From positions 1 to 64,000 of the forward strand of contig JACRAZ010000060.1 in the NCBI GenBank assembly GCA_016213205.1: a stretch of DNA of 64,000 nt, read 5' to 3'. The notes below the pieces were generated by a model. The model had not been told where the DNA came from, made no database searches, and was given only the letters and a program-made list of their open reading frames with translations. Below are positions 24,848 through 33,404 of the stretch, in pieces (positions within the stretch are counted from its first letter, which is position 1; the number at the start of each line of letters is the position of its first letter). Made by a program: the position numbers and the translations under genes. The stretch comes from Burkholderiales bacterium (lineage in GTDB: Bacteria; Pseudomonadota; Gammaproteobacteria; Burkholderiales; Burkholderiaceae_C).

Positions 24848-25957
24848 ATGGCCGCCACGATCGCCCCACCCGCTCCGAACGCCGCCCCGGCCGACACCGC
24901 TGCGCCACCCCAGGCGGCGCGCCCGGGCTTCCTGGTCGCCTGGGCGGTGTTCTGGGCCCTGCTGCTCACGGTGGAGCTGCAGGATCACTGGCGAAGCGGC
25001 GGCCGCGGCCTCTGGGGCCCGCTGCTCTGGTGGGGCAGCTCGCTGCTGGTGGCCAGCCCCGTGGCGCTGTGGCAATGGCGGCGCGCGGCGCGCTTCGATG
25101 CCCAGCTGGCCCGGCCCTGGCCATGGTTCGCCGCCAACGTGGCGCCGCTGGTGGTGGTGGCGCCGGCGTTCGTGGGGGCGGTGTACGCGCTGCGCCACGC
25201 GGTGTATGCAATGGCCGGGCAGGTGTACCAGCACCAGCCCTGGCCGGAGGTGCTGCGCTACGAGGTGCTGAAGTTCGCGATGTTCAACGTGCTGTTCGTC
25301 GCGGTGGTGTTCGGCATCCGATCGCATGCCGCACTGCACCAGGCCCGGCTGGGCCTGGAGCGTGAGCGCCGGCTGGCCCAGCAGGCACAGCTGCTGCAAC
25401 TGGCGCAGCAGTTGGAGCCGCACTTCCTGTTCAACGCGCTGAACACCATCGCCTCCACGATCCACGACGACCCCGACCTCGCCGACCACCTGCTCACCCG
25501 CCTGGCCGCGCTGCTGCGCGCCGCCACCGATCTGACGCGCCAGCCCGAGAACCCGCTGGACGAGGAGCTGCGGCTGCTGCAGGCCTATGCCGACATCATG
25601 GTCCGACGCTTTGCCGGCCGGGTGCAGGTGCGTGTCGAGCTCGACCCCGCGGCGCAGGCCTGCCGGGTGCCCACGCTGGCACTGCAGCCGCTGCTGGAAA
25701 ACGCCTTCCGCCATGGCGTGGAACGGCGGCCGGGGCCCTGCACGATCATCGTGCGGGTGCAACGCCATGCGCAGCGGCTGCTGCTGCAGGTGGAGGACGA
25801 CGCGGGCCTGCTGCCGGCCGAGCCCGCCTGGGGCGTGGGCCTGGGCACGCTGCGTCAGCGGCTGCAGGCGCGCCACGGTGGCGACGCCCGGCTCACGCTG
25901 GCGGCACGCCCTGGCGGCGGCGTGATCGCCAGCATCGAGCTGCCATGCGGGTGCTGA
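24848..25957 (+). CDS. LytS/AlgZ-type membrane sensor histidine kinase
   Basis: A 369-residue kinase of the LytS/YehU (His_kinase) family. Four hydrophobic segments (about residues 28-45, 55-70, 90-115 and 140-160) form the membrane sensor. The phosphorylation motif is QLEPHFLFNALNTIAS, and the ATPase N box is LQPLLENAFRHGVE. I chose the ATG at 24848, since the in-frame sequence further upstream is Pro-rich and overlaps the small exported gene. It overlaps its response regulator by 13 bases. The signal is unknown; the adjacent small secreted peptide is a candidate. Confidence 0.9.
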   Translation: MAATIAPPAPNAAPADTAAPPQAARPGFLVAWAVFWALLLTVELQDHWRSGGRGLWGPLLWWGSSLLVASPVALWQWRRAARFDAQLARPWPWFAANVAPLVVVAPAFVGAVYALRHAVYAMAGQVYQHQPWPEVLRYEVLKFAMFNVLFVAVVFGIRSHAALHQARLGLERERRLAQQAQLLQLAQQLEPHFLFNALNTIASTIHDDPDLADHLLTRLAALLRAATDLTRQPENPLDEELRLLQAYADIMVRRFAGRVQVRVELDPAAQACRVPTLALQPLLENAFRHGVERRPGPCTIIVRVQRHAQRLLLQVEDDAGLLPAEPAWGVGLGTLRQRLQARHGGDARLTLAARPGGGVIASIELPCGC

Positions 25958-26667
25958 TCGTCGACGACGAGGCCCCCGCCCGCAGCCGCCTCGCGCGCCT
26001 GCTGGCCGTGCATGCCGATGTGCAGATCGTGGGCCATGCCGTCGACGGCCCTGACGCACTGGCGCAGGTGGCGGCACTCGCACCCGACGCGGTGTTTCTC
26101 GATGTGCAGATGCCCGGCCCCAGTGGCCTGGACGTGGCCGCCTCGCTGCCCGAGCCGGCGCCGGCGCTGGTGTTCGTCACCGCGCACGAGCGTCATGCGC
26201 TCGAGGCCTTCGACCACGCGGCGATCGACTACCTGCTCAAGCCGGTCGATCCGGAGCGCCTGGCGCGCGCCGTGCAGCGCCTGGCGGTGGCGCAGCAGCA
26301 CCGTGAGGGGCCACGCGCCGCCGCCCACCCGCCCCCTGCGCAGCTGCTGATCCCCGACCGCGGCCGCCTGCACGTGGTGCCGGTGGCCGAGGTGCTGTGG
26401 CTCGAGGCGGCCGACAACTACGTGGTGGTGCACACCGCCGACCGCGCGCCGCTGCTGCGGCGCCCGCTGGCCGCGCTGCTGGCCGACCTGGAACCCGGCT
26501 TCATGCGCACCCACCGCGGCGCCGCGGTGGCGCTGGCGCACGTGCAGCAGTGGCGGGCCACCCAAGGCGGCGACGGCGAGCTGCTGCTGCGCGGGGGTGC
26601 CACCGCACCTTGCAGCCGGCGCCTGCGCGCGGCCGTGTTCGCGCGCCTGGGCCTCGCGCCCAGCTGA
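25945..26667 (+). CDS. LytTR-family response regulator
   Basis: A 240-residue response regulator. The receiver domain (about residues 1-115) has the acidic pair Asp7-Asp8 and the phosphorylation site in FLDVQMPG. A Pro/Ala-rich linker follows. The C-terminal LytTR DNA-binding domain (about 135-238) includes VLWLEAADNYVVVHT and FMRTHRGAAVAL. It is the partner of the overlapping LytS-type kinase. Its targets may include the small exported gene or the acyltransferase that flank the pair. No LytTR direct-repeat site was recognised by eye. Confidence 0.92.
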   Translation: MRVLIVDDEAPARSRLARLLAVHADVQIVGHAVDGPDALAQVAALAPDAVFLDVQMPGPSGLDVAASLPEPAPALVFVTAHERHALEAFDHAAIDYLLKPVDPERLARAVQRLAVAQQHREGPRAAAHPPPAQLLIPDRGRLHVVPVAEVLWLEAADNYVVVHTADRAPLLRRPLAALLADLEPGFMRTHRGAAVALAHVQQWRATQGGDGELLLRGGATAPCSRRLRAAVFARLGLAPS

Positions 26668-26783
26668 ACCGGCGCCGCGGGCGCGCCGCCGGCCCCGGCC
26701 GCCGGGCCGCTCGCCCCGGATCGCTGGCCACGCTGCCGCGCCGGGCCTAGCCTCGCGTGCCTTACCACGGCCCGCACGCCACC

Positions 26784-28013
26784 ATGTCGCCCCAATCTCC
26801 GGCCGCTGCCCCACCCCCCCTTGCGCTCCGGCACCCGGCCACGGCCAGCGCCGCCGATGACACGCGGAAGTTCGACCTGGACTGGTTGCGCATCATCGCC
26901 ATCGGCCTGCTGATCGCCTACCACGTGGGCATGTACTACGTGCACTGGGACTGGCACCTCAAGAGCCCCCAGGCCGGCCCCGCCGCCGAGCCCTGGATGC
27001 GCATGCTGTCGCCCTGGCGCATGGACCTGCTGTTCCTCGTGTCGGGCGCGGCCACCGCGTTCATGTGGCGGGGCACGGCCGCACCCGCCGCGCGGCTGGG
27101 CGAACGCGCGCGCCGCCTGCTGCTGCCGCTGCTGTTCGGCATGGCCGTGATCGTGCCACCCCAATCCTGGCTGGAAGCGCGCCAGGCACACGGCTACGGC
27201 GGCGACTACCTCGCCTTCCTGCGCCTGTACTTCAGCGGCCACCCGGGGTTCTGCCGCGCCAACGGCGCCTGCCTGGTGCTGCCGACCTGGAACCACCTCT
27301 GGTACCTGCCCTACCTGCTGGCCTACACCGCGGCACTGTGGCTGGCGCTGCGGGCCTGGCCACGCCTGCTCGAACGCCTGGCCGCGCTCGGCAGCCGGGC
27401 CCTCGGTGGCGCGGGGCTGCTGCTGTGGCCGGTGCTGTGGCTCGCGCTTGCCCGCCAGTGGCTGGCGCCCCGCTTTCCGGTGACCCATGCGCTGGTGGAC
27501 GACTGGCTGATGCATGCCCAGTACGGCACGATGTTCCTCTTCGGCGCCGTGCTGGCCCGCGCCCCCGCGCTGGCGCGGCGGGCCGAAGCCTGGCGCCACG
27601 CGGCGCTGGCGCTCGCGCTGGCCAGCGGCGTCACGCTGCTGCTGGTGGACGAAGGCACGGCCCTGCTGCTGCGCCGGCTGCTGTTCTGCACGATCAAGTG
27701 GTGCGCGGTGCTCGCGGCGCTGGGTTACGCCCGCAGGCACCTGAACCTCGACCACCCGGCGCGCCGCTACCTGGGCGAGGCGGTGTTCCCCGTCTACCTG
27801 CTGCACCAGAGCGTGATCATCGTGCTGGCGGCCGCGCTGGCCCCGCTGGGCCTGGCCGCCGTGGTGGAGGCGCCATTGCTGATGGTGGCCACGCTGGCGC
27901 TGAGCCTGGCCGCGCATGAAGGCCTGCGCCGCGTGCGCTGGCTGCGCCCCCTGTTCGGACTGAAGCCGCTGGCCACCACCGCCGCCACGCCCAATGCGCG
28001 TTACGCCGGCTGA
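26784..28013 (+). CDS. Membrane acyltransferase (acyltransferase-3, MdoC-like)
   Basis: A 409-residue integral membrane protein of the acyltransferase-3 family, with about ten hydrophobic segments. Family features include the FDLDWLRIIAIGLLIAYHVGMYY start, whose histidine is the likely catalytic residue, the SGAATAFMW segment, and EAVFPVYLLHQSVI near residue 335. Relatives O-acylate surface glycans or succinylate periplasmic glucans (MdoC). It follows the LytTR regulator by 116 bases. I chose the ATG at 26784; a GTG nine codons upstream is also possible. The acceptor is unknown. Confidence 0.85.
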   Translation: MSPQSPAAAPPPLALRHPATASAADDTRKFDLDWLRIIAIGLLIAYHVGMYYVHWDWHLKSPQAGPAAEPWMRMLSPWRMDLLFLVSGAATAFMWRGTAAPAARLGERARRLLLPLLFGMAVIVPPQSWLEARQAHGYGGDYLAFLRLYFSGHPGFCRANGACLVLPTWNHLWYLPYLLAYTAALWLALRAWPRLLERLAALGSRALGGAGLLLWPVLWLALARQWLAPRFPVTHALVDDWLMHAQYGTMFLFGAVLARAPALARRAEAWRHAALALALASGVTLLLVDEGTALLLRRLLFCTIKWCAVLAALGYARRHLNLDHPARRYLGEAVFPVYLLHQSVIIVLAAALAPLGLAAVVEAPLLMVATLALSLAAHEGLRRVRWLRPLFGLKPLATTAATPNARYAG

Positions 28014-28025
28014 GCACGGCACCAG

Positions 28026-28085
28026 CCGGCGGCCCGGGCCGCCGGTGGCGCAATCTTGCGCTGGCGCAGTTGCCGCTCTTGCGCC
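28026..28085. promoter_or_regulatory. Cluster of palindromes between the acyltransferase and phosphoribosyltransferase genes
   Basis: A perfect 20-bp palindrome (28026-28045) can form an 8-bp hairpin and may end the acyltransferase transcript. It is followed by GCGCAA-TC-TTGCGC (28048-28061) and GGCGCA-N11-TGCGCC (28063-28085). The repeated GCGCAA/TTGCGC words suggest a multi-site operator for the genes at 28206 and 28932. The rest of the 192-base gap shows nothing else. Confidence 0.4.
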
Positions 28086-28205
28086 GCCCCCCCTGCCCGG
28101 CGCATGCTTGAGGCCAGCCTGGCGCGTTGGCGTGTGCCGATGCCCCGGGGCTGCGCCGCAGCATCCGTGCGCGCGGCGTGGCCCCTTGCCTGCCCCAGCC
28201 CCACC

Positions 28206-28889
28206 ATGAGCCCCCGATTCACCGACCGCAGCGAAGCCGCCCACCTGCTGGCCGAGCGGCTGCGCCTGCTGTTGTTGCCGCCCCCGCTGGTGGTGCTGGC
28301 GCTGCCACGCGGCGGCGTGCCCATCGGTGCCATCGTGGCCCGTGCGCTGGGCGCGCCGCTGGACCTGCTGATGGTGCGAAAGATCGGCATGCCCTGGCAG
28401 CCCGAGCTGGCGCTGGCCGCGGTGGTGGATGGCGACCCGCCCGAACTGGTGGTGGACGAGGCCCTGCGCCGCGGCGCCGGCGTGCACCCCGACTACATCG
28501 CCTTCCAGCAAACGAAGGAACTGCATGAACTGGCCCGCCGGCGCGCCGCCTACCTGCATGGGCGGCAGCCGGTGCCGCTGGCCGGCTGCAGCGTGATCGT
28601 GGTGGACGACGGCATCGCCACCGGCACCACGATGCGGGCCGCACTGCAGGCCGTGCGCCGCCGCGCGCCGCAGCGGCTGGTGCTGGCCGTGCCGGTGGCC
28701 CCCAGCGACACGCTCGCCGCGCTGCACGCCGAGGTGGACCAGATCGTCTGCCTGGCGCAGCCCACGCCCTTCGAGGCCGTGGGCCTGCACTACCGCGATT
28801 TCCACCAGGTCAGCGATGAAGAGGTGGTCGCGGCCCTGGACAGCGTGGCCGTGCCTGCGCCGCACGAGAATGGCACCCGCCGCCCCTGA
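28206..28889 (+). CDS. Phosphoribosyltransferase-family protein
   Basis: A 227-residue type I phosphoribosyltransferase. The PRPP-binding loop is VIVVDDGIATGTTMRAAL (about residues 131-148), and the N-terminal LPRGGVPIG (about 34-42) is a conserved substrate strand. An N-terminal stretch of about 25 residues precedes the fold. Such stand-alone PRTases are common beside universal stress proteins and Crp/Fnr regulators in Burkholderiales; their substrate is generally unknown. uspA-like 28932 follows after 42 bases. A degenerate paralogue lies at 29437 on the other strand. Confidence 0.87.
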   Translation: MSPRFTDRSEAAHLLAERLRLLLLPPPLVVLALPRGGVPIGAIVARALGAPLDLLMVRKIGMPWQPELALAAVVDGDPPELVVDEALRRGAGVHPDYIAFQQTKELHELARRRAAYLHGRQPVPLAGCSVIVVDDGIATGTTMRAALQAVRRRAPQRLVLAVPVAPSDTLAALHAEVDQIVCLAQPTPFEAVGLHYRDFHQVSDEEVVAALDSVAVPAPHENGTRRP

Positions 28890-28931
28890 ACCCTGGCCCC
28901 CTGCCGCACCGCGCGGCCAGAAAGGCACACC

Positions 28932-29360
28932 ATGATGAAGATCCTGATCGCAGTCGACGGCTCGGCGCATGCCGAGCGCGCCATCGGCGCCGTGGCGCGG
29001 CTGGCCCGCGAGGGCCTGGCCCTGCAGGTGCTGCTGCTCAACGTGCGCGAGGTGCCGGTGTTCTACGGCGAAGTGCCGGTGCCCAACCTGGCCGAGATCG
29101 AGGAAGCGCTGGTGCAGGCGCAGGACAAGATCCTGGCCGACGCACGCGACCTGGCGGAACAGAGCGGCCTCAAGGTCGAATCGGTGCAGCGCCGGGTTGG
29201 CCTGGCGGCGCAGGAACTGGTGAGCGTGGCCGCCGAACACGCGGTCGACCAGATCGCCATGGGCACGCATGGCCGCGGGGCCATCGGCAGCCTGTTCCTC
29301 GGCTCGGTGGCGCAGCGCGTGCTGCATGTGGCCACCGTGCCGGTGCTGCTGGTGCGCTGA
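28932..29360 (+). CDS. Universal stress protein (UspA family)
   Basis: A 142-residue single-domain universal stress protein. The N-terminus ILIAVDGSAHAERAI and the C-terminal ATP-binding signature GTHGRGAIGSLFLGSVAQRVLH (Gly-x2-Gly-x9-Gly-Ser/Thr) indicate the nucleotide-binding subgroup. It lies 42 bases after the phosphoribosyltransferase gene with an AAAGG ribosome site, so the two may be co-transcribed. Context with an Fnr-type regulator and a NarL-type system suggests induction under oxygen limitation or energy stress. Confidence 0.92.
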   Translation: MMKILIAVDGSAHAERAIGAVARLAREGLALQVLLLNVREVPVFYGEVPVPNLAEIEEALVQAQDKILADARDLAEQSGLKVESVQRRVGLAAQELVSVAAEHAVDQIAMGTHGRGAIGSLFLGSVAQRVLHVATVPVLLVR

Positions 29361-29436
29361 CGGCGCACACACACACACCGGCGTCAGACCGGGCAGCGCC
29401 TCCCGCGTTCAGCGCCCGGGGTGGCGCGGCCTGCGC

Positions 29437-29937
29437 TCAGCCCGCGGCTGCAGCACCTGGGCCGGGCCGCTGCAACGTGGCCGGCAAGGGCAGGCCGGCA
29501 CCCGGGGCGGGCCGCAGGCCGGCCGGGGCGGGCAGGCCCACCAGGTCGTCCACCAGCACCGCCAACGTGGGCGTCAGGGTCGGTGCGGGTTCGGGCACCG
29601 CCAGCACCACGCGGGCCGCACCCAACTGGTGAGCCGCGGTGAGTGCCGCGTGCATCGCCGTGTCGTCGGCCCCGCCGTGCACCAGCACCACCGAGCGCTC
29701 GCGCAGGGGCGAGACGCTCAGGCCCGCCGGGGCCGCCACGGTGGCACGCCCCGGCCCCACCAGCAGCAGGTCCAGCGGCGCGTGCAGCAGGCGGGCGAGT
29801 TCGGCGGCCAAGGCCATGCCGCCAGGCGGCAAGGCCACCACGAGCGGCCGCTCCAGGTTCAGCGCCAGCACGGCATCGGCCAAGGCATGCGCTGTCGAAA
29901 CCTGCGTGCGTTGGGCGTCAAGTTGTGTCGCGTTCAT
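29437..29937 (-). CDS. Degenerate phosphoribosyltransferase-like protein
   Basis: A 166-residue protein resembling the phosphoribosyltransferase at 28206. It keeps the strand pattern VVALPPGGMALAAELARLL (where the active enzyme has ALPRGGVPIG) and RSVVLVHGGADDTAMHAAL where the PRPP loop should be. The two adjacent aspartates and the Thr-Gly-Thr-Thr of the loop are missing, so PRPP binding is unlikely. The C-terminus is Pro/Ala-rich. The ATG at 29937 lies inside the end of the upstream regulator gene (20-base overlap), implying coupled translation. It may be a regulatory paralogue of unknown function. Confidence 0.65.
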   Translation of the reverse strand: MNATQLDAQRTQVSTAHALADAVLALNLERPLVVALPPGGMALAAELARLLHAPLDLLLVGPGRATVAAPAGLSVSPLRERSVVLVHGGADDTAMHAALTAAHQLGAARVVLAVPEPAPTLTPTLAVLVDDLVGLPAPAGLRPAPGAGLPLPATLQRPGPGAAAAG

Positions 29938-31372
29938 CTTCGTCTCCTCCAGGATCGGTGCCCGCGGGCACCGGCTCGGCACGCCGCCTGGCGCGCACGA
30001 AGGCCTCCAGCGCCGGCAGGTCCGGAATCAGGATCACACGGCGGCCCACCGGGCCGAACCCGATCAGCCCGCGGCGTGACAGCTGCGACATCGCGCGGCT
30101 CACCGATTCGAGCGTCATGTCCAGGTAGTCGCCCAGCTCAGCGCGGCTCAGGCGCAGGCGCAGCTCGTCGGGGCGCATGCCGCGCTCGGCCAGGTCCTGC
30201 ACGTGGCGGCACAGGAAGGCGGCCACCTTGGCCTCCACCGGCAGCGCGTTCAACGCCAGCCGGGCATCCCGCTCGCGCCGCGCGGCACGGCCGATCTCGG
30301 CATGCAGCAGCTTCAGCAGCGCCGGCTCGCGTGCCGCGGCCAGCAGCAGCGCATCGTGCTGCAGCAACCAGACCTCGCCGGTGTCGGTGGCCACGGCGTC
30401 GCTGTCGTGCCGGCCATCGGCCAGGCCGTCGAAACCGAACCAGTCGCCGCTGAGGTGCAGGGCCACCACATGCTGCCGACCACCGGGCGCGGCCGCGAGC
30501 ATCTTGACCGAGCCTGCATGCAGCACGTACGGGCCTTCGAAGCGCTCGCCGGCACGGAACAGGTGGTCGCCGCAGCGCACCAGCCGCCGCACCACGGGCA
30601 TCTGCCGCAGCAACGCCTGCAGGGCCGGCTGCGCATGGCGGGCCAGCAGCGGGCGCGCGGCCGTGTCGGCACCGGCGCCCCGCCCCCACACCACGGCATG
30701 GCCGGCATCATGCTGGTGCAGCACGCAGGCATCGGGTCCCTGGCGCGCAGCGCGCTCGAGCGCCTCTTCGGCCTGGCCCAGCCACTGGTTCAGCTCGCCC
30801 TCGCCACCATCACACAGGCTGGCGCCCAGGGTGAGCGTCCAGCGTCGCTGCGGCGGTTGTGCGGTCAGTGAGGGGTCCAGGGCATCACGCAGCTTGCGCA
30901 AGGTGCGATGGGCTTGCGCCGCGTCGGCCACGCCGGGCAGCACCAGGCCAAATTCGCAGGGCCCCAGCCGCGCCACGGTGTCCGTCTGGCGCAGGCAGGC
31001 CCGCAGGCGCTGCGTGGCGCCGCACAGCGCGGCGTCGGCCGTCGCCGGGGCCGGCCGGTCGGCATGTGCGCCCGCAGGTGCCAGCGAGAGCAGCGCCACG
31101 ACCAGGTTTTCGCGGTGGCGCCGCGCATGGCGCGCTGCCTGGCCCAGGCGGTCGAGGAACAACGCGCGGCTGGGCAACCCGGTCAGCGCATCGTGCAAGG
31201 AGGCAGCGCGGAACTCGCCGATCGACCCGGCACGTTCGGCCGCGTCCGGCGGCAACCACCGGTCCGCACCCGGCCGCGACAGTGGCGCCTCGGCAGGTAG
31301 CCGCCAGGGCTCCGGGGCGCTGCGGGCCGGCGCGCTCAACCTGCGTTCGACAATACCATCTGGGGTTTGCAT
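29918..31372 (-). CDS. Degenerate GGDEF domain fused to a Crp/Fnr-type regulator
   Basis: A 484-residue fusion. Residues about 60-220 resemble a diguanylate cyclase (HDALTGLPSRALFLDRL at the start), but the signature loop reads LGPCEF instead of GGDEF, so cyclase activity is unlikely. Residues about 255-370 form a cyclic-nucleotide-type barrel (FRAGERFEGPYVLHAGSVKML), with only one cysteine and hence no Fnr-style Fe-S cluster. The C-terminal winged helix LGDYLDMTLESVSRAMSQL has the Glu-x-x-Ser-Arg helix of regulators that bind TTGAT half sites. An ATG at 31372 was chosen over a TTG three codons earlier. It heads an operon with the degenerate PRTase. Confidence 0.87.
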   Translation of the reverse strand: MQTPDGIVERRLSAPARSAPEPWRLPAEAPLSRPGADRWLPPDAAERAGSIGEFRAASLHDALTGLPSRALFLDRLGQAARHARRHRENLVVALLSLAPAGAHADRPAPATADAALCGATQRLRACLRQTDTVARLGPCEFGLVLPGVADAAQAHRTLRKLRDALDPSLTAQPPQRRWTLTLGASLCDGGEGELNQWLGQAEEALERAARQGPDACVLHQHDAGHAVVWGRGAGADTAARPLLARHAQPALQALLRQMPVVRRLVRCGDHLFRAGERFEGPYVLHAGSVKMLAAAPGGRQHVVALHLSGDWFGFDGLADGRHDSDAVATDTGEVWLLQHDALLLAAAREPALLKLLHAEIGRAARRERDARLALNALPVEAKVAAFLCRHVQDLAERGMRPDELRLRLSRAELGDYLDMTLESVSRAMSQLSRRGLIGFGPVGRRVILIPDLPALEAFVRARRRAEPVPAGTDPGGDEDERDTT

Positions 31373-31480
31373 GGTGATCAATTTAACGAGCCAGCCGCTC
31401 GGCTCCTATCCCTTGCCGCCTCACACACGACTACCTGCAAACCGGTATGCCGCGGGCGCGCGGGGCTGGCAGCACCCGCA

Positions 31481-32116
31481 TCACAGCACCACCAGCCCTT
31501 CGCGGATCGCGTGCTTGGTGAGCTCGGCCACCGTGTTGACGCCCAGCTTGCGCATGATGTTGCGGCGATGCACCTCGACGGTGGCCACCGCGATGTTCAG
31601 CCGTTGCGCAATGGCCGCCGAACGCAGGCCCTCGGCCACCATGCGCAGCACCTCGCGCTCGCGCCGCGCCAACCGCGACGAGGCGTCCGGTTCGCTGCGC
31701 TGGCGCAGCTCGGACACCAGGGCGTTGGCCACCTCGGGGCAGAGGTAGCTCTGGCCGCTGGCCACCGCGCGGATCGCCCGCTCGAGCTCCGTGCCGGCTG
31801 AGGACTTGGTGACATAGGCCATGGCGCCCGCGCAGAGCATCTCGGTGACAAATCGCTTGTCGCAATGCGCCGACAGCGCCACCACCTGCGGCGCGGGCTC
31901 GCAGCGCCGCAACCGGTTGGCAACCTCGATGCCGCTGATGTCCGGCAGGCCGATGTCCAGTACCACCACGTCGGGCCGCAAGGCGCGTGTCAGGGCCAGC
32001 GCGGTCTGACCGTCACCGGCTTCGCCGGCCACCTCGATGCCCGACAGTTGCGCCAGCGTGCCGCGCAATGCCTCCCGCACCAGTCTGTGGTCCTCGGCCA
32101 AGAGCACACGGATCAT
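31481..32116 (-). CDS. NarL/FixJ-type response regulator
   Basis: A 211-residue response regulator. The receiver domain has AEDH near residue 8 and the phosphorylation site in VVLDIGLPD (Asp54). The C-terminal LuxR-type helix-turn-helix spans about residues 145-205 (LARREREVLRMVAEGLRSAAIA, VEVHRRNIMRKLGV). It lies 3 bases after the stop of its cognate kinase gene. By context it may control the adjacent GGDEF-Crp/Fnr gene, the stress protein and the phosphoribosyltransferase genes. Confidence 0.93.
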   Translation of the reverse strand: MIRVLLAEDHRLVREALRGTLAQLSGIEVAGEAGDGQTALALTRALRPDVVVLDIGLPDISGIEVANRLRRCEPAPQVVALSAHCDKRFVTEMLCAGAMAYVTKSSAGTELERAIRAVASGQSYLCPEVANALVSELRQRSEPDASSRLARREREVLRMVAEGLRSAAIAQRLNIAVATVEVHRRNIMRKLGVNTVAELTKHAIREGLVVL

Positions 32117-32119
32117 GGA

Positions 32120-33331
32120 TCACCCTTCGTTCGGATCGCTTGGTTCGTCGTCGCCCAGCGGCGCGCTCAGCAGCGCCACGGTGCCGTCGCCCGGCATGGC
32201 GCGCAGTTTCATCGTGCCGCCGATGAATGACAGCCGTTCGCGCACGCTCAACAACCCCAGGCCGCGCCGCGGCCGCGCCGACACCGCCTCGGGGTCGAAG
32301 CCCACGCCGGCATCGGACACGCGCATCAACAGCCGCCCCGCGCGCCGCCGCAAATGCACCACGGCGGCATCGGTGCCGGCATGCTTGGCCACGTTGATCA
32401 GCAGTTCGCGAACCGCCCGGTACAGCACCGAGCGCGCCTCGTGCGTCAGCGGCTTGGGCTGGCCGTCGTCCAGCACGGTGACATGCAGCCCGAAGCTCGC
32501 CTGCAGCTCCTCGCCCAGCCACTCGAGTGCGGGCAGCAGCCCCAGCTCGAACAAGATGGCGGGCGCCAGCTGTGCGGCCAGCGAACGCGTGGACGCGCTG
32601 GCGTTGTCGATCAGCGCCGCAACCTCCGCAGCCGCCGCGCTGACCTCCGGCCGCTCGTGCCGGCACAACGCCGTCAGGCGAATGCGGGCCGCCGCGAGGG
32701 TCTGGCCCAGGTCGTCGTGCAGGTCGTGGGCGATCTGGCGGCGCTCGCGGTTCTCTGCCGCTTCCAGCTCGGCCGCCAGCTTGCGCAGCTGCCGGGTGTG
32801 GCGTTCGACGCGCCGGCGCAGCTCCGTCGCCATGTCCGGGTGCGCGCCCTCCGGGTGCAATGACAGCTGGGACGTGGCGAGCTCGCCATCCATGCAGTGC
32901 ACGATGCAGGCCACGCTGCCGTCCTCGGCCAGCACGGGCTGGTTCAGGCAGCGCGCGGCGCTTGGTGGCGCGGCCATCGTGTCGGCGCGGCCGCTGCGCA
33001 GCACCTTCTGCAAGGAGCGGCGCAGCGCGCTGGCGTGCAGGGCCTGCGCATCACCGCGGAACAGCGCGGCCACCGGCTGCCCGAGCACCGCCTCGAGGGG
33101 CTGGCCCAGCGCCGGTGCACACGCCTGGCTCGCCTCCACGACGGTGAAGCGCGGCGCATCCGGCAACAGCACCAGATAACGCCCAGGCAACACGGCCAGC
33201 AGCCGTTGATAGTCCGATGCACGCAAGCCCATCGTGCCGATTCCGGCGCGACGCTCGCTTGGCATGTTGGCGGCCGATTCGATGGCGATGCTCCATTGCC
33301 CCCTCATGGGCTGGGAGGCTGGATTCATCAT
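32120..33331 (-). CDS. Cytoplasmic PAS sensor kinase, NarX/DegS type
   Basis: A 403-residue histidine kinase of the HisKA_3 family. A PAS-like domain covers about residues 35-150, a coiled coil about 165-200, then the phosphorylation box RRQIAHDLHDDLGQTL and a Bergerat ATPase domain (ELLINVAKHA, GVGFDP, RRGLGLLSVRERL). No membrane segments are seen, so the signal is intracellular, possibly redox or oxygen; no haem-type PAS histidine motif could be confirmed. It is followed 3 bases later by its response regulator. The first of two adjacent ATGs was taken as the start; internal ATGs at codons 23 and 34 are alternatives. Confidence 0.9.
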   Translation of the reverse strand: MMNPASQPMRGQWSIAIESAANMPSERRAGIGTMGLRASDYQRLLAVLPGRYLVLLPDAPRFTVVEASQACAPALGQPLEAVLGQPVAALFRGDAQALHASALRRSLQKVLRSGRADTMAAPPSAARCLNQPVLAEDGSVACIVHCMDGELATSQLSLHPEGAHPDMATELRRRVERHTRQLRKLAAELEAAENRERRQIAHDLHDDLGQTLAAARIRLTALCRHERPEVSAAAAEVAALIDNASASTRSLAAQLAPAILFELGLLPALEWLGEELQASFGLHVTVLDDGQPKPLTHEARSVLYRAVRELLINVAKHAGTDAAVVHLRRRAGRLLMRVSDAGVGFDPEAVSARPRRGLGLLSVRERLSFIGGTMKLRAMPGDGTVALLSAPLGDDEPSDPNEG

Positions 33332-33404
33332 CGCCCACGCCCGGCCGACCGGGTTGCTTCAAGTCAAGCGGCGTGACGCAACACCGTGTCGGTGGGCTGC
33401 CCTG

